Assembly (NCBI GenBank): GCA_035576005.1
Contig: DATLXH010000180.1
Location: 1-31,842, forward strand
Length of the DNA: 31,842 bases
Direction: 5' to 3'
Origin: DATLXH01 sp035576005
GTDB taxonomy: Bacteria; Acidobacteriota; Thermoanaerobaculia; Gp7-AA8
The position numbers and the translations under genes were made by a program. Positions 6,882-15,220 of the stretch are shown here, piece after piece (position 1 is the stretch's first letter; each line of letters opens with the position of its first letter). The notes under the pieces are model-generated. The model was not told where the DNA came from. It searched no databases and worked only from the letters and a program-made list of their open reading frames with translations.

Positions 6882-9800
6882 ATGGACTCGCGACTCTCAC
6901 TAGTGCGACACACCACACTAGCTCTGCTGGCGATCCTCCTGATCGGCGCCGTCCCTTCTTCAGAACGAGTTCTCGATCGATTCGACTCTTCTGATGGTTG
7001 GCGGCCCGTTGTGTCGGACGGTGTAGAGCTGAAAATCACGAGCGAAGTGAGCTCACCGGCCGGCGGTCGCGCCATGCGTCTGGATTTCGATTTCCACGGA
7101 GGGGCCGGTTATGCGATCGCGCGAAAAGAGATTGCTCTGGAGCTTCCGGAAAACTATGAGTTGAGTTTCCTGGTTCGCGGCGATGCGCCGGTCAACAATC
7201 TCGAATTCAAGCTCGTCGATGAGAGTGGCGACAACGTCTGGTGGCTGAATCGTCGGAACTTCCGATTTTCGAGCGACTGGGTGAAGCTCAGGACGAAAAA
7301 GCGTCAGATCGAGTTTGCCTGGGGACCTGCTGGCGGTGGCGAGATCCGCAAGCTGGGAGCGCTGGAAATTGTCGTCGCCGCAGGGAGTGGAGGTCGCGGC
7401 ACCATCTGGATTGATGAGCTCACGCTCCGGCCACTGGCACCGCCGCGACCCTACACAGGCAAGCCAACCGTTCGTGCGTCTTCCTCGACGGCGAAGTCTC
7501 CTGCATCGAAGGCTGTCGACGGGATCGCGGGAACATCGTGGAGAAGCGACAGCGAAGTAAACCAGATTCTCGAAATCGACTTTGGCTCAGCGCGCGAGCT
7601 GGGCGCGATGACCATCGACTGGGATCGCGACGACTACGCGAGTCGCTACGAAGTATTCACGTCCGACGACGCGGTGAAGTGGGAAAGCGTCTGGCGCGCC
7701 GAGGAAGGAAACGGCGGGCGCGACTGGCTGTTCCTTCCTGAAACCGAGACCCGACACGTACGACTCAAACTCGAAAAGAGCGCGCGACAGAAAGGCTACG
7801 CGATTCGAGAAGTGCGCGCCGAGCCGCTGGATACAGGGGCGTCCAGAAATGCGTTCTTCCGAAAGGTCGCATCGGATTCGGTTTCTAACCGGCCGATCAG
7901 TCGTGGGAAGGTCGTCGGTTCGGTGAACGGCCGCTATCCCAGGTACCTCTCCAACATCCAGTCTTACTGGACTGTCATCGGTGCTGCGGGCGACGACTCC
8001 GAAGCGTTGCTCAACGAAGAAGGAATGCTCGAGGTCGACCAGGGAAGCTTCTCGATCGAACCGTTTCTATTCGCGGAAAGTGGAGGAAAGAAACGGCTCG
8101 TTGATTGGAGTCAGGTAGAGAAGACGCAGAGTCTGGAGAAGGGATATCTGCCGATCCCGACTGTGGAATGGAAAACAAGCGCGCCGTCTCTGCGCTTGAA
8201 AGTCACGGCGTTCGCGCAAGGTCCCTCGGGCTCGTCGATCCTGTTTGCGCGGTACAGGATTGAGAACCCGACCGGAACCAGGCAGAAGACGAATCTCTTT
8301 CTCGCGATTCGACCGTTTCAGGTGAACTCTCCCGAGCAGTTCCTCAACGTTCAGGGAGGAGTTGCGGAGATCCGTGAGATCGATTATCGGGACGGCCGCG
8401 TCCTCATCAATGGTGAGAAATCGATCATTCCGCTCAGCGCGCCTTACGGCTTCGGCGCGGCCACGTTCGTCAACGGCGACATCACGGAGTTCCTTGTCCG
8501 CGGCGAGCTGCCTGAACGTGCGAGTGTCAAAGACCCTTTCGGGGCGGCCTCGGCAGCTCTGAGTTACCGATTCGATGTGCCGGCGGGTGAGTCTCGCGAC
8601 ATTGTGCTTGCGATCCCCTTCCATGAGACGTGGAGCGAGCTTCCGGAGAATCTAACGCAAGCTGAATCACGTACATTCAGCGAGAAGCGGCTCGCGCTCT
8701 GCGCGAAACCTGACGGCGAGGGGGCCTGTTCCAGTTCGGTCGCGACCGAATGGGAAGAACGTCTCGATGCCTTCTCGATCACGCTTCCCCCGCCAGCTGA
8801 TCGACTCATCCGTCTCCTGCGCTCGAACCTCGCTTACATTCTGATCAATAAAGACGGTCCGAAGATTCAGCCTGGCTCGCGGTCCTACACACGCTCGTGG
8901 ATTCGCGACGGCTCCCTGACGTCGGCAGCTCTGCTGCGACTAGGCCGTGCGGACGAAGTGCGTCCGTTCCTCGAGTGGTATGCACGCTTCCAGTATCCGA
9001 ACGGAAAGATTCCGTGCTGCGTCGACGTCCGCGGCGCAGACGCCACTCCCGAGCACGACAGTCACGGACAGTTTCTTTACCTCGTGATGGAGTACTACCG
9101 CTTCACCCACGACCGCGAGTTGCTGCGGACCATGTGGCCATCGATCGCCAGGACCGTGTCGTACATCGACTCATTGAGGGCGGAGCGTAAGACGGCGGCC
9201 TATCGGAACAAGCCGATTGTCGGAAGTGTGGCAGAGCGACGCGAGCCTGGCCCGTTCTACGGCCTCGTGCCGGAGTCGATCAGTCACGAGGGCTATTCGG
9301 CGAAAGCGATGCATTCGTACTGGGATGATTTCTTCGCGCTCAAGGGATTGAAGGATGCCGTTGATGCTGCGGACGTGCTGGGGGAGACCGAGGCCGCTGC
9401 GCGCTTTCGTGTCAGCAGGGACGAGCTCCGCGCGGACATTGCTTCGTCACTCCGCCAGACCATGGCGCATCACAGGATCGACTACCTGCCGGGCTCCGTT
9501 GAGCTCGGGGATTTCGATGCGACGTCTACGACGACTGCGTTGTCTCCGGGGGACGAGCTCGACCATCTTTCGAGACAGGCAGTCGAGCGCACATTCGATG
9601 AGTACTACAAGCGCTTCGTCGCGAGACGGGATGGAAAGATCAAATGGGATGCCTATACGCCCTACGAGTGGAGGGTGGTGGGAAGTCTCATCCGGCTCGG
9701 ACAGCGCGAACGGGCTCACGAACTGGTCGACTATTTTCTGCGGGACTCCCGTCCTTCGGGATGGAATCACTGGGCTGAAGTCGTAGGGCGAGATGCTACG

Positions 9801-10184
9801 AAGCCGATTTTTATCGGCGACATGCCTCATACATGGGTTGGGTCCGACTTTATCCGTTCCGTTCTGGATATGTTTGCTTACGAGCGGGGAGAGGATCAGT
9901 CGCTGGTTGTGGGCGCAGGGATTCGTGATGAATGGCTCGACAGTGGTGTCGCAGTCGAGCGGCTGCGGACGTATTACGGACCGCTGAGCGTATCGATGAA
10001 GCGTGAGGGGGGGATGATCGTGGTTCGAATCGGCGGGGACTTGCGGGTTCCAGAGGGAGGGATCGTCATCCGGTCACCGCGTGCAGGCTTGCGTGTCGCG
10101 AGGATCAACGGTGCCGAAGGAGCAGTTCGGAATGACGAGGTCGTAGTTCGCAACGTGCCTGCGGAGGTAACACTCAGGTACTGA
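6882..10184 (+). CDS. Secreted multidomain glycosidase-like protein
   Basis: An 1100-residue exported protein. A signal peptide covers about residues 1-26 (LALLAILLIGAV core). Residues 30-185 look like a jelly-roll carbohydrate-binding module (VLDRFDSSDGW start, TIWIDELTL end). Residues 190-315 resemble a discoidin (F5/8 type C) domain (ASKAVDGIAGTSWRSD ... ARELGAMTIDWDRD). Residues 330-620 form a beta-rich domain. From about 640 a six-hairpin (alpha/alpha)6 catalytic-type domain follows, with YTRSWIRDGSLTSAALL near 670-686 and DSHGQFLYLVMEYYRFT near 727. GAGGAG lies 8 nt before the ATG. It probably hydrolyses a polysaccharide in the periplasm or outside the cell. The GH family and catalytic acids were not assigned. 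Confidence 0.85.
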   Translation: MDSRLSLVRHTTLALLAILLIGAVPSSERVLDRFDSSDGWRPVVSDGVELKITSEVSSPAGGRAMRLDFDFHGGAGYAIARKEIALELPENYELSFLVRGDAPVNNLEFKLVDESGDNVWWLNRRNFRFSSDWVKLRTKKRQIEFAWGPAGGGEIRKLGALEIVVAAGSGGRGTIWIDELTLRPLAPPRPYTGKPTVRASSSTAKSPASKAVDGIAGTSWRSDSEVNQILEIDFGSARELGAMTIDWDRDDYASRYEVFTSDDAVKWESVWRAEEGNGGRDWLFLPETETRHVRLKLEKSARQKGYAIREVRAEPLDTGASRNAFFRKVASDSVSNRPISRGKVVGSVNGRYPRYLSNIQSYWTVIGAAGDDSEALLNEEGMLEVDQGSFSIEPFLFAESGGKKRLVDWSQVEKTQSLEKGYLPIPTVEWKTSAPSLRLKVTAFAQGPSGSSILFARYRIENPTGTRQKTNLFLAIRPFQVNSPEQFLNVQGGVAEIREIDYRDGRVLINGEKSIIPLSAPYGFGAATFVNGDITEFLVRGELPERASVKDPFGAASAALSYRFDVPAGESRDIVLAIPFHETWSELPENLTQAESRTFSEKRLALCAKPDGEGACSSSVATEWEERLDAFSITLPPPADRLIRLLRSNLAYILINKDGPKIQPGSRSYTRSWIRDGSLTSAALLRLGRADEVRPFLEWYARFQYPNGKIPCCVDVRGADATPEHDSHGQFLYLVMEYYRFTHDRELLRTMWPSIARTVSYIDSLRAERKTAAYRNKPIVGSVAERREPGPFYGLVPESISHEGYSAKAMHSYWDDFFALKGLKDAVDAADVLGETEAAARFRVSRDELRADIASSLRQTMAHHRIDYLPGSVELGDFDATSTTTALSPGDELDHLSRQAVERTFDEYYKRFVARRDGKIKWDAYTPYEWRVVGSLIRLGQRERAHELVDYFLRDSRPSGWNHWAEVVGRDATKPIFIGDMPHTWVGSDFIRSVLDMFAYERGEDQSLVVGAGIRDEWLDSGVAVERLRTYYGPLSVSMKREGGMIVVRIGGDLRVPEGGIVIRSPRAGLRVARINGAEGAVRNDEVVVRNVPAEVTLRY

Positions 10185-10188
10185 CGTT

Positions 10189-10297
10189 AGCCTGCATTTC
10201 TCACAGAGACCTTCGCCCGCGAGGTGGCCGAGAGCGGCCTGGATGCGAGGCGCACGACGGTTTCGCGACGAGAGCATAGTTGACACTGTGTCGAGAG
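10189..10297 (-). repeat. Dispersed repeat, GAGAAATGCGGG-tail family, copy 2
   Basis: The reverse complement matches 56-160 through nearly its whole length, including the CGTCGTGCGCCTCGCATCCA region and the terminal tail. It lies directly after the glycosidase stop codon, with the tail end facing the gene. Confidence 0.75.
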
Positions 10298-10414
10298 CAA
10301 CCGGGGCGGGTGTAGGGACGCAGGGCCTGCGTCCGGCACCCATACCGATTCGAGCGAGTCACCATAGAGAAGGTTGCGACGGTTCGAGACCCTCATCCGG
10401 CGCTCGACGCGCCA

Positions 10415-10435
10415 CCTTCTCCCGCCGGGAGAAGG
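10415..10435. terminator. Hairpin between convergent genes, possible terminator
   Basis: CCTTCTCCC pairs with GGGAGAAGG around a GCC loop, giving a 9-bp GC-rich stem. No U-tract follows on either strand, so termination is only a possibility suggested by its place between two converging genes. Confidence 0.4.
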
Positions 10436-10488
10436 GAGCGGGGGCCTTCGTGTACTCAGGCGTTCACGCTGTCGTCACAATCGAAATG

Positions 10489-12252
10489 CTATCTGCTCCT
10501 CGCGATCCATGCGTTGACTCGTGCCTCGAGCATGTCCAGAGGGAGCGATCCCGCTCCCAGGACCTCATCGTGGAACTCTCGAATGTCGAAGCTCGTTCCC
10601 AGCTCGCGGCGGGCGCGTTCACGAAGCTCGAGAATCTTGAGCTGACCGATCTTGTACCCCAGTGCCTGTCCGGGCCATACGATGTACCGGTCCGTCTCAG
10701 CCTGAATTTCCACCTCGTCGAGCCCCGAATGATCGTGAAAGAACTGGACGACCTGTTCGCGAGTCCAGCGCTTTGCATGGAGACCGGTGTCAACAACGAG
10801 TCGAATTGCGCGCAGCATCTCGTCCTGCAGGCGACCATAGTCGGAGTAGGGGTCTTGGTAGAAACCCACCTCCTTGCCGAGCCGCTCTGAATAGAGCGCC
10901 CATCCTTCTATGAACGCGGTGTGACCGATCTGCCCTCGGAAAGGTGGCAGGTCTTTTAGCTCCTGCGCAATCGCGATCTGCATGTGATGTCCCGGGACAC
11001 CCTCGTGATATGCCGTCGATTCCATGCTGATGATTTTTCGTGACGACGCGTCTCCGGTATTGACCATCACGTGGCCGGGCCGCGATCCGTCGGGCGTCCC
11101 TTGCTCGTACGACGCGCCAGCCGCTTCCTTCTCGCGGAACTCCTGGACCGACATCACTTCCAGTGTTGCTTTGGGAAGACGACCAAATAGTTTAGGAAGC
11201 TCGGCCCACATCTGATCGATGTACTTACGGTAAAGATCGAGAATCTGCTGGCGCGATTGAGCCCGCAGTTTCGGATTTGCTTCGACCGCGACGTTGAATG
11301 CCTTGAGATCCGCGAAGCCCTGCTTCTTCGCGATTTCCAGCATCTCGCCTTCAATCCTCGCTACCTCGGCGAGACCAATCTTATGAATTTCGTCAGGCGA
11401 GAGATCGGTCGTGGTCGATTCCCGGACTCGGTGGGCGTAGTACGCAGCGCCATCCGGGAGCGACCAGACTCCAACATCAACCCGTCCTTTCGGGGCGTAC
11501 TCGTTCTTCAGAAAGGTGGTGAAGCGGCGATAGGCGGGGAGAACCGATTCGCTGAGCGCTGCCAGGTATCTGGTACGAATGCGACTTTTCTCCGCGTCGC
11601 TGAACGACGCGGGAAATTTCGACAGAGGCAGGGCGAAGGAGCTCGACTCCGGCGTTTGTGAGGCGATCCCCTCAGACTGCGCCACGACCTTGTCGAGCAG
11701 AAAGCGAGGCGGCATTAACCTGCGGTTGATCCCGCTTCGCATGTGTCGGATCGTCTGATCGATGCTCGCCGGAAACTTCCTCATTCTGGCGATGTAATCG
11801 TTGTAATCCTTCACTGTGTCGAACGGGAAGATCGATACCAGCTGAGGAGTCTGCAGGTGAATCCCTCCCATCTGATTCACTGGCATCTCCCACGTTCGGA
11901 AGCGTGAGATGGCGACCTCGTTCTCCAGCTGATCGACCATCAGGTCCTTGTTCAATCGCTCCTGGTCGGAGAACCCTGACGCGTCGATTTCTTTGAAACG
12001 TCGCAGGAACCGCCGGCTCTTAGCGAGCTGAGCATTGACTGCGCCGCGCGATAGATCGCTGACCTGATCATTCCACCGCTTGTCGCCCAGGATGGAGGCG
12101 AACTCCGGAGCAATCGAGAGACTGTACTGCCAGTGTTCATTCAGGAGCTTGCGGAGGGCAACTCGCCGCGTGTCGAGGTCCGAAGCAGAGCGCTCGGATG
12201 CAGCAGTGACGGGGAGAGCTGTCATGAGAAGAATGCAGGCGAGAAGTCGCAT
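10489..12252 (-). CDS. DUF885 family metallopeptidase-like protein, exported
   Basis: A 587-residue DUF885 protein. A signal peptide MRLLACILLMTALPVTAAS precedes the mature chain. The family signature HEGVPGHH starts near residue 416 (AYHEGVPGHHMQIA) and provides the HExxxxHH-type metal ligands. GWALYSERLGKEVGFY and a C-terminal QALGYKIGQLKILELR stretch are also characteristic of the family. Family members are long helical proteins thought to be zinc peptidases related in fold to M2/M3/M32 enzymes; the substrate is unknown. It lies downstream of the rhodanese gene on the same strand, separated by 268 bp that contain a strong fold-back repeat, so co-transcription is doubtful. Confidence 0.9.
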   Translation of the reverse strand: MRLLACILLMTALPVTAASERSASDLDTRRVALRKLLNEHWQYSLSIAPEFASILGDKRWNDQVSDLSRGAVNAQLAKSRRFLRRFKEIDASGFSDQERLNKDLMVDQLENEVAISRFRTWEMPVNQMGGIHLQTPQLVSIFPFDTVKDYNDYIARMRKFPASIDQTIRHMRSGINRRLMPPRFLLDKVVAQSEGIASQTPESSSFALPLSKFPASFSDAEKSRIRTRYLAALSESVLPAYRRFTTFLKNEYAPKGRVDVGVWSLPDGAAYYAHRVRESTTTDLSPDEIHKIGLAEVARIEGEMLEIAKKQGFADLKAFNVAVEANPKLRAQSRQQILDLYRKYIDQMWAELPKLFGRLPKATLEVMSVQEFREKEAAGASYEQGTPDGSRPGHVMVNTGDASSRKIISMESTAYHEGVPGHHMQIAIAQELKDLPPFRGQIGHTAFIEGWALYSERLGKEVGFYQDPYSDYGRLQDEMLRAIRLVVDTGLHAKRWTREQVVQFFHDHSGLDEVEIQAETDRYIVWPGQALGYKIGQLKILELRERARRELGTSFDIREFHDEVLGAGSLPLDMLEARVNAWIARSR

Positions 12253-12346
12253 AGAAGAGTCCTTCGTGGAAACGGTCGCGGAGCTCGTGGAGTCCCGCGA
12301 GGTTCGTCCTGCGAATCATAAGCGGTCAACTGACGCGCGGCGGAGC

Positions 12347-12471
12347 CTTTGGAGTGCGGCAGCCGCAGCTGCCGCTTTCTGTGTCACATTCGCGATTCTG
12401 CCCGCGATGTCTGATCTCCATTCACGCGCGTTCGAAACAAAAGCGGCAGCTGCGGCTGCCGCACTCCAAAG
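12347..12471. repeat. Perfect 32-bp inverted repeat, 61-nt loop
   Basis: Positions 12347-12378 and 12440-12471 are exact reverse complements over 32 bases. The arms are rich in GCAGC/GCTGC words (core GGAGTGCGGCAGCCGCAGC). The structure fills the gap between the DUF885 gene and the rhodanese gene and resembles a miniature fold-back element. It may also end the rhodanese transcript. Confidence 0.85.
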
Positions 12472-12520
12472 CTTCGCAGCTTAAAAAGGTTCTGTCTGCT
12501 GTGCATGTCAGCTTGACGGT

Positions 12521-12874
12521 TCAGACCGTCGGAGTGGTCGAAACCTTGTCCTCGACCTCGCCCCCACCATTCTTCCAGGCGTCGAAGCCGCCGATGAGCG
12601 CACGCGCATCCTTCCATCCCTGCTCCGTCAATCGTTGCGCCGCACGGGCGCTTGATCCTTCGTTGGGTCACGTGCAGTACGCAACCACCGTCCCGTCCTT
12701 CGGGATCTGCGGAAGCATCGTTTCGAGATGATTGAGCGGGACACGGATCGCTCCGGGCAGCTGCTCGTCAGATGACGCCCAGGCCTCGGGGTTGCGACTG
12801 TCAATGAAGGTTACGCGTCCGGTGCCGTCCATGAGCTGCCGGGCTTCCTCAGGTGTAATTCTCTTCGGTTCCAT
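12521..12874 (-). CDS. Rhodanese-domain sulfurtransferase, probable selenoprotein (in-frame UGA at codon 69)
   Basis: The frame starts at an ATG (12874) preceded by AGGAGG at ideal spacing and encodes MEPKRITPEEARQLM, FIDSRNPEAW and PGAIRVPLNHLE, a single rhodanese domain. At 12670-12668 it meets TGA, then continues PNEGSSARAAQRLTEQGW and ALIGGFDAWKNGGGEVE to a TGA at 12521-12523, 117 residues in all. Non-selenium relatives have YCxCPNE in this loop; here it reads Y66-C67-T68-UGA69-P-N-E. The downstream part is the conserved second half of the domain, so this is not a natural C-terminus. A stem-loop follows at SECIS distance. Selenocysteine insertion is the best reading. A nonsense mutation of a Cys codon or a sequencing error is the alternative. 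Selenocysteine machinery genes (selA, selB, selC, selD) are not in the window. Confidence 0.85.
12628..12655 (-). promoter_or_regulatory. Candidate bacterial SECIS stem-loop
   Basis: On the minus strand, 16 nt after the UGA, TCAA-GCGCC-CGTGC-GGCGC-AACGA-TTGA can fold: GCGCC pairs with GGCGC around a 5-nt loop, and TCAA pairs with TTGA below a one-sided bulge. The apical loop begins 21 nt after the UGA and has a G in its first two bases, which fits the relaxed bacterial SECIS description. No energy calculation was done. Confidence 0.55.
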
Positions 12875-12958
12875 AGAGCCTCCTGCCAGAGGACTGCGAA
12901 GGCTGTTCCCAGACACTGACCGTTGGGGGCCATGTCGCCCATCTCTACAAACAACGTT

Positions 12959-13065
12959 CGTCATCCTGAGGAGCGCTTTTGCGACGAAGGATCTCAGAGT
13001 GCGACGCCCGTGAAATCAGCGGGTTTAAGTGTTTTGAGATCCCCCGCATTCGCTCGAGGATGACG
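12959..13065. repeat. CGTCATCCTGAGGAGC fold-back repeat, copy 1
   Basis: It starts CGTCATCCTGAGGAGC and ends in an imperfect reverse complement (CGAGGATGACG), with GGATCTCA / TGAGATCC pairing further in. It shares its left arm almost exactly with 19254-19291 of copy 2, while its right arm is more diverged. Confidence 0.8.
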
Positions 13066-13189
13066 AATCGCTGTGAGAGCGAAGTCAGGAACAAGCCCGT
13101 TGGATCTGGGCACGCTCTCCCGGCTCAAACATCTGTTTTAACGACAACAGCGCGGGGACAGGATCATTAAAGAGGTCGTCTCACGGCAA

Positions 13190-13226
13190 CCCCCTTCAAG
13201 AAACAAACTCTTGATTCTAAAGGGGG
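13190..13226. promoter_or_regulatory. Nested palindrome upstream of sufR-like gene, possible operator
   Basis: CCCCCTT (13190-13196) pairs with AAGGGGG (13220-13226), and inside it CAAGA (13197-13201) pairs with TCTTG (13209-13213). It ends 38 bp before the GTG start of the Rrf2 regulator. Iron-sulfur Rrf2 regulators often repress their own operon, so this is a reasonable place for an operator, but I do not match it to a known consensus. Confidence 0.35.
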
Positions 13227-13264
13227 CTGGAAATGTGGACTCGTCCGGTACGGTTTAGCCCACC

Positions 13265-13735
13265 GTGCTGAGAATCTCGAAATTCGCAGACTATGGTCTT
13301 CTCGCCATGGTTTACCTCGCCCGCCGGGCGGGGGAGACCGTAGCAGCGCGGGAGGTTGCAGGCTTCTACTCGCTGCCCGTGCCGATGATTACAAAGGTGT
13401 TGAAAACACTTCATCACGGCGGCGTTGTCCGGTCTCACCGAGGAGTCGACGGCGGGTATTCGTTTCAAGGCGATGCCGAAAAACTGACGCTCGGAAGTCT
13501 CCTGGAAGTACTCGAAGGTCCCTGGGATCTGGTCGAATGCGAATCTCTCGATAGTGACGGCCACGGTGTCTGTTCCATCCGCGCGGCCTGCCCATCGCGC
13601 CGCTTTCTTTCAGGAATCAACCGAGCAGTCAAACATGCCTTTGACCAGGTCACGCTAGCCGACATGGCGCGTGGCGATGTACCAGTAGGAAATGCGGCAG
13701 AAAGCAAAGCCAGCGTTGCAGGGGAGCTTCAATGA
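13265..13735 (+). CDS. Rrf2-family iron-sulfur regulator of the suf operon
   Basis: A 156-residue Rrf2 protein with an N-terminal winged helix (MLRISKFADYGLLAMVYLAR) and the HRGVDGGYSF wing segment. Three cysteines at 92, 103 and 109 match the usual three-Cys [2Fe-2S] site of IscR/SufR-type sensors, though the first spacing is longer than the IscR 92/98/104 pattern. It most likely senses cluster status and controls the downstream suf genes and itself. The start is GTG at 13265, which gives the standard family N-terminus. The stop overlaps the sufB start (ATGA), so it is translationally coupled to sufB. Confidence 0.9.
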   Translation: MLRISKFADYGLLAMVYLARRAGETVAAREVAGFYSLPVPMITKVLKTLHHGGVVRSHRGVDGGYSFQGDAEKLTLGSLLEVLEGPWDLVECESLDSDGHGVCSIRAACPSRRFLSGINRAVKHAFDQVTLADMARGDVPVGNAAESKASVAGELQ

Positions 13736-15177
13736 GCACGCAGCCAGATACGATCGAACAACTCGCGAACCAGGAGTACAAGTACGGGTTCGTTACCGAT
13801 ATCGAGGCCGATGTCATTCCAGCGGGCCTGAGCGAAGACGTGGTCCGGCTTATCTCCAGGAAGAAAGGGGAGCCGGAGTTCATGCTGGAATGGCGTCTCA
13901 AGGCGTACCGCCATTGGCTGACCATGAAGGAGCCGACCTGGGCGAAGGTGCAGTACGAGCCGATCGATTACCAGGGAACGATTTACTACTCGGCGCCGAA
14001 GCAGAAAAAGACCCTCAATAGTCTCGACGAAGTCGACGCCGAGCTGCTCGAGACGTTCGAGAAACTCGGAATCTCTCTGAACGAACAGAAGCGGCTGACC
14101 GGGGTAGCAGTTGACGCGGTCTTCGATAGCGTCTCGGTCGCGACGACGTTTCAGGCCGAATTGCTCAAGCTCGGAGTGATCTTCTGCTCATTTTCCGAGG
14201 CGGTGAAGAACCATCCCGACCTGGTGAAGAAGTACCTGGGATCCGTCGTGCCGCATACCGACAACTTTTTCGCCGCCCTCAACGCGGCGGTCTTCAGCGA
14301 TGGCTCTTTCTGTTACATCCCGAAGGGTGTGCGCTGCCCGATGGAGCTCTCGACCTACTTCCGGATCAATAGTGCGGGAACCGGCCAGTTCGAGCGAACA
14401 CTGATCATCGCGGAGGAAGGCTCGTACGTGAGCTACCTCGAGGGTTGTACTGCTCCGATGCGCGACGAGAACCAGTTGCATGCAGCGGTGGTGGAGTTGA
14501 TAGCTCTGGACAACGCGCAGATCAAGTACTCGACTGTCCAGAACTGGTATCCCGGCGACAAGAACGGAAAGGGCGGGATCTACAACTTCGTTACCAAGCG
14601 AGGCAAATGCCTCGGGAAAAAGTCGAAGATTTCGTGGACGCAGGTGGAGACGGGATCCGCGATTACCTGGAAGTACCCGAGCTGCATACTCCAGGGTGAT
14701 GACTCGGTCGGTGAGTTCTATTCAGTCGCGCTGACGAACAACTATCAGCAGGCCGATACCGGAACGAAGATGATTCACATCGGGAAGCGGACACGCAGCA
14801 CGATCATCTCGAAAGGGATTTCAGCAGGCCACGGGCAGAACACCTATCGCGGCGAAGTGAAGATCATGAAGAACGCAGAGGGCGCGCGGAACTACTCGCA
14901 ATGCGATTCGCTCCTTCTCGGCGACAAGTGCGGCGCGCACACGGTCCCCTACATTGAAGTGCGCAATTCGACCGCGACGATGGAGCATGAAGCGTCGACT
15001 TCGAAGATCGGTGAAGATCAGCTTTTTTATTGCCAGCAGCGCGGCATCTCAGCCGAGGATGCGGTCTCGATGATCGTCAACGGCTTCTGCAAGGAAGTCT
15101 TCCGCGAGCTGCCGATGGAGTTTGCCGTCGAAGCGCAAAAGCTCCTCGGCGTCAGTCTCGAGGGGAGCGTGGGATGA
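13732..15177 (+). CDS. sufB: Fe-S cluster assembly scaffold SufB
   Basis: A 481-residue SufB, the scaffold subunit of the SufBC2D complex on which iron-sulfur clusters are built. Typical stretches are YKYGFVTDIEADVIPAGL at the N-terminus, FCYIPKGVRCPMELSTYFRI in the middle, and ATMEHEASTSKIGEDQLFYC with QQRGISAEDAVSMIVNGF near the C-terminus, which hold the conserved Cys and Glu used in sulfur transfer. Length is normal for the family. The start codon overlaps the regulator stop by 4 nt. Confidence 0.97.
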   Translation: MSTQPDTIEQLANQEYKYGFVTDIEADVIPAGLSEDVVRLISRKKGEPEFMLEWRLKAYRHWLTMKEPTWAKVQYEPIDYQGTIYYSAPKQKKTLNSLDEVDAELLETFEKLGISLNEQKRLTGVAVDAVFDSVSVATTFQAELLKLGVIFCSFSEAVKNHPDLVKKYLGSVVPHTDNFFAALNAAVFSDGSFCYIPKGVRCPMELSTYFRINSAGTGQFERTLIIAEEGSYVSYLEGCTAPMRDENQLHAAVVELIALDNAQIKYSTVQNWYPGDKNGKGGIYNFVTKRGKCLGKKSKISWTQVETGSAITWKYPSCILQGDDSVGEFYSVALTNNYQQADTGTKMIHIGKRTRSTIISKGISAGHGQNTYRGEVKIMKNAEGARNYSQCDSLLLGDKCGAHTVPYIEVRNSTATMEHEASTSKIGEDQLFYCQQRGISAEDAVSMIVNGFCKEVFRELPMEFAVEAQKLLGVSLEGSVG

Positions 15178-15220
15178 CGAGATCGGACAACCTCAAGCGC
15201 CGATGTGTCGCTGAACGATT

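Larger units (their letters stand above)
10185..10488. other. Convergent intergenic region with repeats and hairpins
   Basis: The 304-bp gap between the glycosidase (+) and DUF885 (-) genes contains a GAGAAATGCGGG-family repeat (10189-10297), a near-palindrome GGACGCAGGGCCTGCGTCC (10316-10334) and a 9-bp hairpin (10415-10435). I see no gene in it. Confidence 0.7.
12875..13264. other. Divergent intergenic region between rhodanese and suf operon
   Basis: This 390-bp region separates two divergently read units. It contains a fold-back repeat (12959-13065) and a nested palindrome (13190-13226) close to the Rrf2 start. Promoters for both directions must lie here, but I cannot place -35/-10 boxes with confidence. 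No gene is seen. Confidence 0.6.

Noticed and set aside
10378..10400. GGTTCGAGACC resembling a tRNA T-loop
   Set aside because: No acceptor stem, anticodon arm or D-arm could be built around it.
12668..12874. Treating the rhodanese as a simple 68-residue protein or a pseudogene
   Set aside because: The frame after the UGA is intact and carries conserved rhodanese sequence to a normal stop, and the UGA falls at a family cysteine. Recoding explains this better, although a mutation is not excluded.
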